In this document: in pieces, positions 34,704 through 43,353 of the stretch
Layout of the letters: the number at the start of each line of letters is the position of its first letter
How positions within the stretch are numbered: the stretch's first letter is position 1
DNA from: Pseudomonas sp. Tri1
Lineage (GTDB): Bacteria; Pseudomonadota; Gammaproteobacteria; Pseudomonadales; Pseudomonadaceae
Assembly: GCF_017968885.1 (NCBI RefSeq)
Contig: NZ_CP072913.1
Span: 852,001-916,000, forward strand
Length of the DNA stretch: 64,000 nucleotides
Direction of reading: 5' to 3'
Position numbers and translations under genes: made by a program
Notes under the pieces: generated by a model
What the model saw: only the letters and a program-made list of their open reading frames with translations
What the model was told of the DNA's origin: nothing
Database searches by the model: none

Positions 34704-36124
34704 TGCGCCTGCTCCCGTAACTGATGTTCCTGGGTCAGGCGTGCCGCGTCGTTGCCCAGGTCCCAGAATAGCCCTGCCATGATTTGCAGGCTTTCCTTGA
34801 CCACCGGTGCCAGCAAGTGCTCGTTCGGCGCATGTTGTGAGCAGGCCGGGTACGAGTGCGGCACCCACAAGGTTGGCAGGCCGAGCACGTCCGCGAACAC
34901 ATCGTTGGGCAGCGAGCCACCGAGGTTTGGCAGCAGCGCAGGCTTTTTGCCGGTGGTCTGTGCCAAGGAGCCGAGTGCCCAATTGACCCATGGGCTTTGC
35001 GGGTCCAGCCGAGTGGCATGCATCACATCGATGCGGCTTTGCTTGACCTCGACATTGCTGAAGCCATGAGCGTCCAGGTGGGCACGAACAGCCGGGATAA
35101 AGGTCGTGTAGTCGCTGTTCACCACGAAGCGGATGTGGCAGTGGGCATTGGCTTTACCAGGGATCGCGTGCACGGGGGCGTCCGGGTTGCCGGTCTTGAA
35201 GGCGATGACATCGAGGGTGTTCCAACCGAACACCTTTTCGCTCAGCGAGAGCTGCGGGTTACCCCAGTTGGCGTCGATTTCCGGATCGCCCGGCCCGCCA
35301 CCAACATCAATATCAGCCAATGCCTGCCGAACCGGCTCCGGCAGTGTTTCGGGCTGCAGGCCTGCTACTTTCACCCGACCGTGTTCATCGACCATGCTCG
35401 CGATGGCATTGGCCAGAATGATGCCAGGGTTGGCCAGCAACCCGCCCCAGTTGCCAGAGTGATGGGCGCCCTCGCGCAAATTGACCACCAGCTCGAAGTT
35501 GAACACCCCACGTGAACCCAGAAAAATCGTCGGTCGTGATGCCGCCAGGCGTGGGCCGTCCGAGGCGATGAAAATATCCGCCGCGAGCTCTTTGCTGTGC
35601 GCGGCGCAGAACGCATTCAAGCCCGGCGAGCCTTCTTCTTCGCCCATTTCCAGCAGCAGCTTGACGTTGAAACCCAGCTTGCCGTCGCGAGCCTTGAGCG
35701 TTTGTTCAAGCGCGGTCAGGTTGATCAGGTGCTGGCCTTTGTTATCCGCTGTGCCGCGGCCGTACCAGCGATCGCCTTCCACCGTGACTTGCCACGGCGA
35801 CAGGCCTTCACGCCATTGCGCTTCATAGCCGCGCACCACATCACCGTGGCCGTAGCTGAGCACGGTCGGCAGTTCTGGATGTTCAATGCGTGTGGCGATC
35901 ATGAAAGGGCCGCGCTCTGCCACCGGGTTGTCATAGATTTTGACGCTGAAGCCCATCGCTTCGACGTGGGGGGTGATGAAGTCATTGAGGTAGCGATACA
36001 ACTCGGGCTGGCTGTCCGCTGCCTGGCTTTCGGTGGGCAAGGCGACGCTGCGTTCAAGCAGATTGAAAAATTCGCCGTTGTTAAATTGCTCTGTGGTGTT
36101 GCTGATGGCCAGTGAACGACTCAT
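34700..36124 (-). CDS. M20 dipeptidase/deacylase (ArgE/DapE/Acy1 type)
   Basis: A 474-residue M20 metallopeptidase with metal-site segments LSYGHGDVVRG, YGRGTADNKGQHL and LEMGEEEGSPGL, and the lid-domain motif LREGAHHSGNWGGLLANPG. It starts at 36124, overlapping the stop of the ATPase gene by four bases, and is coupled in the same way to the following M20 gene. No signal peptide is present, so it acts in the cytoplasm on what the Dpp transporter imports. The substrate is unknown; two different M20 enzymes in series suggest stepwise cleavage. Confidence 0.9.
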   Translation of the reverse strand: MSRSLAISNTTEQFNNGEFFNLLERSVALPTESQAADSQPELYRYLNDFITPHVEAMGFSVKIYDNPVAERGPFMIATRIEHPELPTVLSYGHGDVVRGYEAQWREGLSPWQVTVEGDRWYGRGTADNKGQHLINLTALEQTLKARDGKLGFNVKLLLEMGEEEGSPGLNAFCAAHSKELAADIFIASDGPRLAASRPTIFLGSRGVFNFELVVNLREGAHHSGNWGGLLANPGIILANAIASMVDEHGRVKVAGLQPETLPEPVRQALADIDVGGGPGDPEIDANWGNPQLSLSEKVFGWNTLDVIAFKTGNPDAPVHAIPGKANAHCHIRFVVNSDYTTFIPAVRAHLDAHGFSNVEVKQSRIDVMHATRLDPQSPWVNWALGSLAQTTGKKPALLPNLGGSLPNDVFADVLGLPTLWVPHSYPACSQHAPNEHLLAPVVKESLQIMAGLFWDLGNDAARLTQEHQLREQAQ

Positions 36125-37110
36125 GAGTGGACAAGCTCCAGTGTTTGGGCAGGATTGTCGTGAAGGTGGCAACGCACGTTGCCCCCGATAATCGAATCAT
36201 TGGCCGGGTAGGCCGTTTTGCACGGTGCGAAGCAGCTCGGGCAGCGCGGATGGAAGGCGCACCCGGACGGCGGTGACATCGGATTGGGGAAGCTGCCGTG
36301 CAGGCCGATTTCGGGAATGCCCAGGCGCGGATCGGGCGTGAGCACCGAGTCCAGCAAGGCGCGGGTATAAGGGTGGCCGGGTTTGGCGAACAACGATTCG
36401 CGAGTGCGTTCTTCGACGATGCGCCCCAGATACATCACCGCTACCCGGTCGGCGAGGTGTTCGATGACCGCGAGGTTGTGGCTGATCAGCAGATAAGTCA
36501 GGCCGAATTCGCGCTTGAGGTCTTGCAGCAGGTTGAGAATCTGCGCCTGCACCGACACATCCAGTGCTGATGTGGGCTCGTCGCAAATCAATACATCGGG
36601 GCGCATGATCAGCGCCCGTGCGATCGCGACCCGCTGGCGTTGTCCGCCGGACAGCTGACTCGGGTAACTGTCGATCACCCGCTTGGGCAGGCCGACCACA
36701 TCAAGCATCTCTTGGGTCTTCTTGCGGCGCTCGGCAGGGCTGCCGATGTCATGCACGATCAGCGGTAGGGTAATGATTTCGCGCAGGGTCTTGCGTGGGT
36801 TCAGTGATGAGTACGGGTCCTGGAATATCGGCTGAATGTGCCGGGACATTTCCTTGCGATCAGTCGCCGCCAGATGTTTGCCATTGACCAGCACATCGCC
36901 GCTGGTAGGCGGCAGCAGGCCGAGCAGGAGCTTTGCCAGGGTACTTTTTCCGCAACCGGACTCACCTACCAGGCCGAGGGTCTCGCCACGCATCAGACGC
37001 AGGGAAACGCCATCCACGGCCTTCAGGGTGGCGGCGGGTTTGAAAAAGCCCTTGTTGATCCGAAACTCGCGACGGATGTCACACAGCTCCAAAGCGATGT
37101 CTTTTTTCAT
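36121..37110 (-). CDS. dppF: Dipeptide ABC transporter ATP-binding protein (DppF-like)
   Basis: A 329-residue ATPase with Walker [10 protein letters not shown], signature LSGGQRQRVAIARAL, Walker B VLICDEPTSALD, and the C-terminal oligopeptide/dipeptide extension carrying the CAFHPRCPSCFAPC iron-sulfur-type cysteine cluster of DppF/OppF. The ATG at 37110 overlaps the previous stop (ATGA); a GTC-separated ATG at 37116 is also possible. It pairs with the DppD-like ATPase. Confidence 0.94.
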   Translation of the reverse strand: MKKDIALELCDIRREFRINKGFFKPAATLKAVDGVSLRLMRGETLGLVGESGCGKSTLAKLLLGLLPPTSGDVLVNGKHLAATDRKEMSRHIQPIFQDPYSSLNPRKTLREIITLPLIVHDIGSPAERRKKTQEMLDVVGLPKRVIDSYPSQLSGGQRQRVAIARALIMRPDVLICDEPTSALDVSVQAQILNLLQDLKREFGLTYLLISHNLAVIEHLADRVAVMYLGRIVEERTRESLFAKPGHPYTRALLDSVLTPDPRLGIPEIGLHGSFPNPMSPPSGCAFHPRCPSCFAPCKTAYPANDSIIGGNVRCHLHDNPAQTLELVHS

Positions 37111-38123
37111 GACCATGCACTCTTCTGATGGCGGATCGGTGCTGGGTCCGGAGCGGCGAACAGGCAGCGCGCCATGTGTCCGTCCTGCTCGACTTCGGGG
37201 ATGTCTTGCGCGCAGGCCGGTATCGCCTGAGCGCAACGATTGCGGAACGCACAACCGTGCTGTTCGCCTACCAGGCTCGGCACCAGGCCCGGAATAGAAC
37301 CCAGCGCCTCACCCGGTTTGGTCCGGCCAGGGATGGGAATACTGGCCAGCAGACCACGGGTGTAGGGGTGCTGCGGGTTCTCGAACAGTTGCAGGGCAGG
37401 GGCCGTCTCGACGATTTCCCCGGCATACATCACGGCGACCCGATCGGCGATCCGTGCCACCAGCCCAAGGTCGTGGGTGATGAAGATCACCGCCAGGCCG
37501 AGTTCTTTCTGGATGTCGCGGATCAAGCGCAGGATCTGCGCTTGAATGGTCACGTCCAATGCAGTGGTGGGCTCATCGGCGATGATCAGGTCCGGTTCGC
37601 ACATCAACGCCATGGCAATGATCACCCGCTGGCGCAAACCACCCGAAAGCTGATGCGGATACTGACGCAAGCGTTCGGTGGCATTGCTGATACCGACTTT
37701 CTCCAACATCTGCGCGGCGCGAGCCAGGGCATCCTTGCGGGACACCTTACGATGCTGAATCAACACTTCGCTGAGCTGATCGCCAATGCTGTAGGCCGGG
37801 TTCAGCGAGGTCATCGGTTCCTGGAAGATCATCGCCAGGCGGTTGCCGCGCAGGTCGCACATGCGCCGCTCGCTCTGGCCCAGCATGTCGATACCGTCCA
37901 GCGTCAGCCGGGACGCAGTGCGTTGGGCCTTGCGTGGCAACAGGTCCATCAGCGCCAGCGAGGTCAAGGATTTGCCGCAGCCGGACTCACCGACGATGCA
38001 CAACATTTCACCGCGCTCGACTTCAAAGTTCAGACCGCGCACTGCATGCAGCATGTCATCCGGCGTCGGGCTGTTGCCCATGGGGATATCCACGCGCAGG
38101 TTTTCTACATGGAGTAGTGCCAT
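37107..38123 (-). CDS. dppD: Dipeptide ABC transporter ATP-binding protein (DppD-like)
   Basis: A 338-residue ATPase with Walker A GESGCGKS, signature [15 protein letters not shown], Walker [13 protein letters not shown] and the C-terminal extension [15 protein letters not shown]. It forms a heterodimer with the DppF-like protein to power the two permeases. It starts 15 nt after the DppC-like gene. Confidence 0.95.
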   Translation of the reverse strand: MALLHVENLRVDIPMGNSPTPDDMLHAVRGLNFEVERGEMLCIVGESGCGKSLTSLALMDLLPRKAQRTASRLTLDGIDMLGQSERRMCDLRGNRLAMIFQEPMTSLNPAYSIGDQLSEVLIQHRKVSRKDALARAAQMLEKVGISNATERLRQYPHQLSGGLRQRVIIAMALMCEPDLIIADEPTTALDVTIQAQILRLIRDIQKELGLAVIFITHDLGLVARIADRVAVMYAGEIVETAPALQLFENPQHPYTRGLLASIPIPGRTKPGEALGSIPGLVPSLVGEQHGCAFRNRCAQAIPACAQDIPEVEQDGHMARCLFAAPDPAPIRHQKSAWS

Positions 38124-38138
38124 GTTCGGTACCCTCTA

Positions 38139-39041
38139 TCAGTTACGGCCGTCGGGCAGGATCAGATCGCGCAGGCCGTCGCCGACCAGGTTGATGCCCA
38201 GTACCAGAATCATCAGGGCGACACCGGGAATGGCGATGACCCACGGGGAAAAGAACATGTAGGGTTTGCCTTCGGCGATCATCAAACCCCAGGACGGTGT
38301 CGGCGGCTGCACACCCACGCCGAGGAATGACAGTGCCGACTCCAGGAGGATCGCGTGGGCCATTTCCAGCGTCGCGACGACGATCAGCGCGCCGACCAGA
38401 TTGGGCAGGATTTCGCTGACCAGAATGCGCAGGGTCGAGCAGCCAAGCGCCTGGGCCGAGGCCACATATTCAGCATCGCGAATCTGTTGCACCGAAGCCC
38501 TGACCACCACCGCGAAACGGTCCCATAACAGGCAGCCGAGCAGCACGATCACCACTTTCAGTGAGCCGCCCATCAGCGAGGCCGAGGCCAGCGCGACCAT
38601 CACGACCGGCATCGCCAGCCGGGTGGTGATCAGGTAGCTGATAAGCGCATCGACCTTGCCGCCGTAGTAACCGGCCAACAGCCCCATGACGGTGCCGATA
38701 AAGCCGGAAATCAGCGCCGCCGCAATGCCGATGAACAGCGAAATACGTGCGCCGTAGAGCAATCGCGACAGGTAATCACGGCCCAGCTTGTCGGTTCCCA
38801 GGGGGTACTCCCAGGTGCCGTTGGCCATCCATACCGGTGGTTTCATGCGCAGCATCACGTCTTGCGCATAAGGGTCGTAAGGTGCCAGCCACGGCGCGAA
38901 CAGTGCACCCGCGAAGATGATCAGCAACAGCACCGCGCCAATGGCGAAACCACGATGCCGAAAGCTCTTGCCAAGTACTCGGCTCAGGCTGCTCGGTGGT
39001 GGCAGGTAGTCATTGATCGCGAGGGTCGTGGGGGTGCTCAT
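38139..39041 (-). CDS. dppC: Dipeptide ABC transporter permease (DppC-like)
   Basis: A 300-residue inner-membrane permease. The N-terminal cytoplasmic tail and first span (GFAIGAVLLLIIFAGALFAPWLAPYDPYAQD) and the signature GTDKLGRDYLSRLLYGARISL are typical of DppC/OppC. The EAA loop is YVASAQALGCSTLRILVSEILPNL. It lies 9 nt after the DppB-like gene. Confidence 0.95.
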   Translation of the reverse strand: MSTPTTLAINDYLPPPSSLSRVLGKSFRHRGFAIGAVLLLIIFAGALFAPWLAPYDPYAQDVMLRMKPPVWMANGTWEYPLGTDKLGRDYLSRLLYGARISLFIGIAAALISGFIGTVMGLLAGYYGGKVDALISYLITTRLAMPVVMVALASASLMGGSLKVVIVLLGCLLWDRFAVVVRASVQQIRDAEYVASAQALGCSTLRILVSEILPNLVGALIVVATLEMAHAILLESALSFLGVGVQPPTPSWGLMIAEGKPYMFFSPWVIAIPGVALMILVLGINLVGDGLRDLILPDGRN

Positions 39042-39050
39042 GTAAACCTC

Positions 39051-39968
39051 CTAGCGCACGCGAATGCGCGGGTCGAGCAGTGCGTTGAGCACATCGGCCA
39101 GCAAGGTGAGGATGATGTAGATCACCGCAATCAGCAGGACCACGGCCTGTACCACCGGAAAGTCGTCACGGGCGATGGCGTCCCAGGCAAGCTGTCCGAT
39201 GCCTTGCAGGGAGAACACGGTTTCGATCACCACCGAGCCGCCGAGCATGAAGCCAAACTCCACCGCCGCCAGTGCGACGACCGGAATCAAGGCATTGCGC
39301 AGGGCATGCTTGAACAACACGCGGGCAGGGCGCAGGCCCTTGGCGCGGGCGGTGCGGATGTAATCGGAACTGAGCACATCAAGCATGCCTGCGCGCGTCA
39401 GACGCATGATTGCCGGAGTCGCGTAGTAGCCCAAGGCAATGGCCGGCATGACGAAGTGCAGCATGGTCGAGTTACCGGACACTGGCAGCCACTTGAGCGT
39501 CACCGCAAACACCACGATCAACATCAGCGCAAACCAGAAACTGGGCATTGCCTGGCCCAGCACCGCAATGCTCAAGGCCAGTCGGTCAACCCAGGTGTCG
39601 CGTTTGACCGCGGCCAGCACGCCCAGCGGAATCGCCACCAGCAAGGCGATACCCAGCGCCATGGCCCCTAACCCGAGGGTAATCGGCAAGCGGCTGGCGA
39701 CGAGGTTGTAGACCGATTCCTGAAAGAAAAAAGAGTTGCCCAGGTCCAGCTGCAACAAGTCTCCCAGCCAGTTGAAGTACTGGGTCGGCAGCGGTTTGTT
39801 CAAACCGTACTGCACGCGGATCTGTTCGATCTGTTCGCTAGTGGCTTCCGGTCCGCCAATGGCAGTGGCCAGGTCGCCGGACAGGTGCAAAAGAGAAAAG
39901 CTGATCACCGACACGGTAATGGCAACGCAAATGGCGATGCCCAGACGGCGCAGAAGGAATCCAAGCAT
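39051..39968 (-). CDS. dppB: Dipeptide ABC transporter permease (DppB-like)
   Basis: A 305-residue permease starting MLGFLLRRLGIAICVAITV; the ATG at 39968 has GAGGA 8 nt upstream and is preferred over an ATG at 39989. It contains EQIRVQYGLNKPLPTQYFNWLGDLLQLDLGNSF and the EAA loop YIRTARAKGLRPARVLFKHALRNAL. It partners the DppC-like permease. It is the second such DppB homologue in the window; the other, at the left edge, belongs to the pip locus. Confidence 0.94.
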   Translation of the reverse strand: MLGFLLRRLGIAICVAITVSVISFSLLHLSGDLATAIGGPEATSEQIEQIRVQYGLNKPLPTQYFNWLGDLLQLDLGNSFFFQESVYNLVASRLPITLGLGAMALGIALLVAIPLGVLAAVKRDTWVDRLALSIAVLGQAMPSFWFALMLIVVFAVTLKWLPVSGNSTMLHFVMPAIALGYYATPAIMRLTRAGMLDVLSSDYIRTARAKGLRPARVLFKHALRNALIPVVALAAVEFGFMLGGSVVIETVFSLQGIGQLAWDAIARDDFPVVQAVVLLIAVIYIILTLLADVLNALLDPRIRVR

Positions 39969-40071
39969 GGCAAGTTTCCTCATATCCAATGGATGACAGG
40001 TGTGAGGACGTGTCCGTGGTGCGGTTTAGTCCGCACCACGGCACCCCTCGATCGATCCGCTCGGTTGCGGA

Positions 40072-41592
40072 TTACTTCCAGCTGGACTGAACGAAACGCG
40101 GCAGCTCATCCGGGTACGACGTGAACGCGAGCTCGGAGGTGTAGGCGTAGTTCATCGAGTAGTTGAACAGCGGCGCCCAGTACGCCTGTTCGCTGATGCG
40201 CTGCAGCGCCTTGCGGTAGTTGTCCTTGCGCAATTGCGGGTCGAGGGCGTTGTCAGCGGTCTGCAACCAGCTCTGGACTTGCGGGTCTTTGATGTTGTCG
40301 TCCGGATTGCCCTTGAACCAGGTGCCGGCCGACGCCGAGGTGTCGAGGATCGAGAACGAGCCCCAGGCCTGAAACGACATGGGCACCTTGCCGCCACGTT
40401 GCTGATCGCGCAGTGCGGCGTACTTCAAGAAGCGCAGCTTGGCGTTGATGCCCACGGCACGCAGGTTGCCGATGATGGCTTCGACGTAATCACGGTCGCG
40501 ATAAGCGAAGATTTCTGTCTCGAAGCCATTTGGGTAACCGGCTTCGGCGAGCAGCGCCCTGGCCTTGGCCGGGTCGTAGTTGTAGACCGTGGCCGCGGAG
40601 GTATCGCAGCCGAACTGGCCTGGATAACAGGCAACCTGCAAGGGTTTGGCTTCACCCCCCACCATTTGCGTGGCCAGTGCATTGCGGTTGATCGCATGGT
40701 TGATGGCCTGACGCACCTTGAGGTTCTTCATCGGCGAGTTTTCAGTGGAGGTGCCCCGGGCATCGAGAATCAGGAAGCCGATGCGCATGGTTTCGCCGCT
40801 GGTCACGGTCAGGTTCGGCATACCTCTAAGGTCGACTGCCTGATCCGAAGTCACGCGCCAAGTCCAGTCGACACCGTCGGTCATCAACTCGGCCAGGCGG
40901 GTTTCTGCATCCGGAATCACCCGGAACTTGAGGTGGCCGATATGGGGCTTGCCTTGAGGGCTGTCCGGAAAGTAGTCCTTATTGATCTCCATGGTCACGC
41001 CTTCGCCAGCCACCACCGACGTCGCTTTGTACGGTCCGGTACCCACTGGCTTGCGGCTGAATTCGGCCAGGCCGACTTTCTCGAAGTACTGCTTGGGGAA
41101 CATCGGGACGGCGTTGGACAGGTATTCCAGTGCCGGAGGGAAAGGCTTCTTCAAATACAGGCGGACGCTGTAGTCACCGGTTTTTTCGGCGCCCTTGATC
41201 CAGTCTACGTTTTGCACGGTAACGACTTTCGCTTCGGGCGACACCACGTAGTTGAGGGTGAACACCACATCGTCGGCGGTGAAGGCGTCGCCGTTGTGAA
41301 ATTTGACGCCTTTGCGCAGCTCAAAATCGATGGTGGTGTCGTCGACCTGTTTCCAGCTGGTGGCCAGCATGGGTTTGTATTCGCCGCTGCTGGGATCGCG
41401 GTAGATCAGGTTGTCCCAGATCAGCCGGCCGAGAATTACACCTTCGCGTAAATCATTGTGGTAGGGGCTGATGTTTTCAGGTTCGCTGTCGGAAGCGTAA
41501 ACCAGGGTGTCGTTGGCTTTACCGGCATGAGCCGGGAAACTGCTGATGAGGCCCAACAGCGCAATGCTGCAGGCGAAACCTTTGATGCCCAT
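40072..41592 (-). CDS. dppA: Peptide ABC transporter substrate-binding protein (DppA-like)
   Basis: A 506-residue periplasmic SBP_bac_5 protein with a signal peptide (MGIKGFACSIALLGLISSFPAHA, cleavage before GKAND). Family features are SEPENISPYHNDL, KGVKFHNGDAFTADDVVFTLNYV and PVGTGPYKATSV. It is the first gene of the operon running to 33549. Upstream, a LysR gene diverges (184 nt between starts). The ligand is probably a peptide or an N-acylated amino acid given the two M20 hydrolases. Confidence 0.94.
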   Translation of the reverse strand: MGIKGFACSIALLGLISSFPAHAGKANDTLVYASDSEPENISPYHNDLREGVILGRLIWDNLIYRDPSSGEYKPMLATSWKQVDDTTIDFELRKGVKFHNGDAFTADDVVFTLNYVVSPEAKVVTVQNVDWIKGAEKTGDYSVRLYLKKPFPPALEYLSNAVPMFPKQYFEKVGLAEFSRKPVGTGPYKATSVVAGEGVTMEINKDYFPDSPQGKPHIGHLKFRVIPDAETRLAELMTDGVDWTWRVTSDQAVDLRGMPNLTVTSGETMRIGFLILDARGTSTENSPMKNLKVRQAINHAINRNALATQMVGGEAKPLQVACYPGQFGCDTSAATVYNYDPAKARALLAEAGYPNGFETEIFAYRDRDYVEAIIGNLRAVGINAKLRFLKYAALRDQQRGGKVPMSFQAWGSFSILDTSASAGTWFKGNPDDNIKDPQVQSWLQTADNALDPQLRKDNYRKALQRISEQAYWAPLFNYSMNYAYTSELAFTSYPDELPRFVQSSWK

Positions 41593-41775
41593 GCCGTCGT
41601 CTCCGTTGGCGAGAGTGGTTGAATCAAAGGGCAGCGAATCGCAAATGCGTAAAGGAGGATGAGAAGCTCAAGTAATGTTTTTGGTCTAGACACGAATGTA
41701 GGGAAAGGCTATCAATGCCACAAGAATAATATTTCGATACTTGCATTGCCAAAAAGGCAAACCTTGGGGGTGCCG

Positions 41776-42738
41776 ATGCAGTTGTATGGTGTGCAGTCCA
41801 CGGCACTGCGTTATTTTCTGGAAGTAGCGCGATGCGGATCGATCAGCGAAGCTTCCGTGCGCTTGAATGTCGCAGCGTCAGCGGTGAGCCGGCAAATTTC
41901 CAAGCTTGAGTTGGCTCTGGACGCCAGCCTGTTTGAGCGTCGTGCCCGCGGCATGGTGCTCAGCGAGGCGGGGACGCGACTGGCGGCTTATGCGCGCAAG
42001 TCGCAGCTTGAGGCCGAGCAGGTGGTGCTGGAAATTACCGAGCTGCATGGCTTGCAACGAGGTCATGTGCACGTTGCCTGCTCGGAAGGATTTGCACTGG
42101 AATACATGCCCAGGACCATCAGCGCGTTCAGGCGTGAGTACCAGGGCATTCATTTCACATTGGAGGTCTGTGCACCGGCGGAAGCGACCGAAAAGGTTCG
42201 TTCCGGTGAAGCCGATCTGGCGATGACCTTCAGCCTGACGCCGCAAAAGGAAATCAAGGTCGAACATGTCCTGAGCGGGGCGATTTTTGCCGTGATCGCC
42301 AATTCCCATCCCTTGGCCGGGCGTGAAGCGGTCAGCCTCGCTGAGCTACAACCCTGGCCCATTGCGTTACCCAAGGCCGACACCACGATACGGCAACTGT
42401 TCGACATCTGTTGCGGTGTACAGGGGTTGTTGTTCGACCCGGTGTTGACCACCAACTACGTTGCCGCGCTCTATAGCTTCGTCCGCGAAGAAGGCGTCAT
42501 CAGCCTGGCCAGCGAGATGACCTTGCAAAAGCAGGTGGCGGACAAGGCCCTGCGATGCGTGCCGATCCTCGACGAAGGCATGCAGGCACGACGCATCGAA
42601 CTGCAAAGCATGGCTGGCCGCAATTTACCGGCAGCGGTTTCTGCGTTCAGGGATTTTCTGATTGCTGATCTGGGGAAAGCGAAGGGGCGCGCGGCACTGT
42701 CCGGACGTACTAAAAGAGAGAAGGGGAGGACGGTTTAA
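41776..42738 (+). CDS. LysR-family transcriptional regulator
   Basis: A 320-residue LysR protein. The winged helix-turn-helix is TALRYFLEVARCGSISEASVRLNVAASAVSRQISKLELALDASLFERR, followed by an effector domain (GHVHVACSEGFALEYMPRTISAFRREY). The ATG at 41776, before MQLYGVQ, is preferred over the upstream 41659 start because it has TGGGGGTG upstream and the normal N-terminus. It is divergent from dppA and probably regulates the peptide-uptake operon. Its stop overlaps the 3' end of the convergent frameshifted gene by 3 nt. Confidence 0.92.
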   Translation: MQLYGVQSTALRYFLEVARCGSISEASVRLNVAASAVSRQISKLELALDASLFERRARGMVLSEAGTRLAAYARKSQLEAEQVVLEITELHGLQRGHVHVACSEGFALEYMPRTISAFRREYQGIHFTLEVCAPAEATEKVRSGEADLAMTFSLTPQKEIKVEHVLSGAIFAVIANSHPLAGREAVSLAELQPWPIALPKADTTIRQLFDICCGVQGLLFDPVLTTNYVAALYSFVREEGVISLASEMTLQKQVADKALRCVPILDEGMQARRIELQSMAGRNLPAAVSAFRDFLIADLGKAKGRAALSGRTKREKGRTV

Positions 42739-43098
42739 GCAGGCAGATTGAAGCGATGCCCACAGATCAGGCAGAGATTGTGGGCGAGGGCATGGCGGTC
42801 AAGTTTGTCGCCGAGTTGAGCGCCCAATGCACAGCCACCAGCGCCGCCTATAAGCCCGCCGAGGATGGCGCCAGAAACGGCTCCGAGGGTGATTCCGAGC
42901 GGGCCGGCAATAGCGCCGACGGAGGCACCTGCCTGACCGCCGGCAATAGCGCCGACGGAGGCACCTGCCTGACCGCCTGCAAGAGCTGCACTGACGCCGC
43001 GTGCTGCACCGCCAACCGTACCGATGGCGGCTGCAATTCATGGCCTGGTGGAGAGAGGCGATTTTGGGTGAGTTACAGCGAGGGCACTGCAATGACAT
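42735..43098 (-). pseudogene. Frameshifted zinc-ribbon/glycine-zipper protein
   Basis: Two frames must be joined to give a sensible protein. The first, from ATG 43098 with GGAG 9 nt upstream, reads MSLQCPRCNSPKIASLHQAMN. The second continues IAAAIGTVGGAARGVSAALAG, a long glycine-zipper hydrophobic core, and ends CLICGHRFNLPA. The two CxxC motifs would form a zinc ribbon split by the glycine-rich segment. The switch occurs at ATGAATTGCAG; two missing A's in an ATGAAAATTG context would restore the frame. It is either a real pseudogene or a sequencing slip. The glycine-rich region also has a 36-bp tandem duplication. Confidence 0.7.
42904..42975. repeat. 36-bp tandem duplication in glycine-zipper gene
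   Basis: Two identical 36-bp units (CCGGCAATAGCG...TGCCTGACCG) lie head to tail at 42904-42939 and 42940-42975. On the minus strand they duplicate 12 codons, GGQAGASVGAIA, and so keep the frame. Confidence 0.93.
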
Positions 43099-43353
43099 GG
43101 TTTGAAGCTCCATGGTGGGGATGTCATAGCAGTGATGTAGGGCTGTATTTTTCTTGAGTAGGAATCGGACAGCCTGTGTCTTTCGCAGTGAAAACATGTC
43201 TTGCAGGCATGCATACACTTTGCCACTATTCGATGGTTCGCTCGATTCGCGGGGCAGCCGGGACCGGATGAGCATTGCTCGCCGTATGCATGAGCGATCT
43301 CGTTAACTGAAATTTGTCATGTGCACTTTTGTGTAATGTGGCTGGAGGGCAGG

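Noticed and set aside
42904..42975. CRISPR-like repeat
   Set aside because: Only two units without spacers; it is a coding tandem duplication.
43044..43053. TGGTGGAGAG as a possible distal ssrA attachment core
   Set aside because: Only 8 bases match and they fall inside the zinc-ribbon coding frame, which continues on both sides.
42756..43157. 133-codon plus-strand frame across the 36-bp repeats
   Set aside because: Cys/Gly-rich and without a start signal; the minus-strand zinc-ribbon/glycine-zipper reading explains the sequence better.
43099..43353. Additional gene at the left edge of the island
   Set aside because: No frame with a credible start, ribosome-binding site or recognisable product was found.
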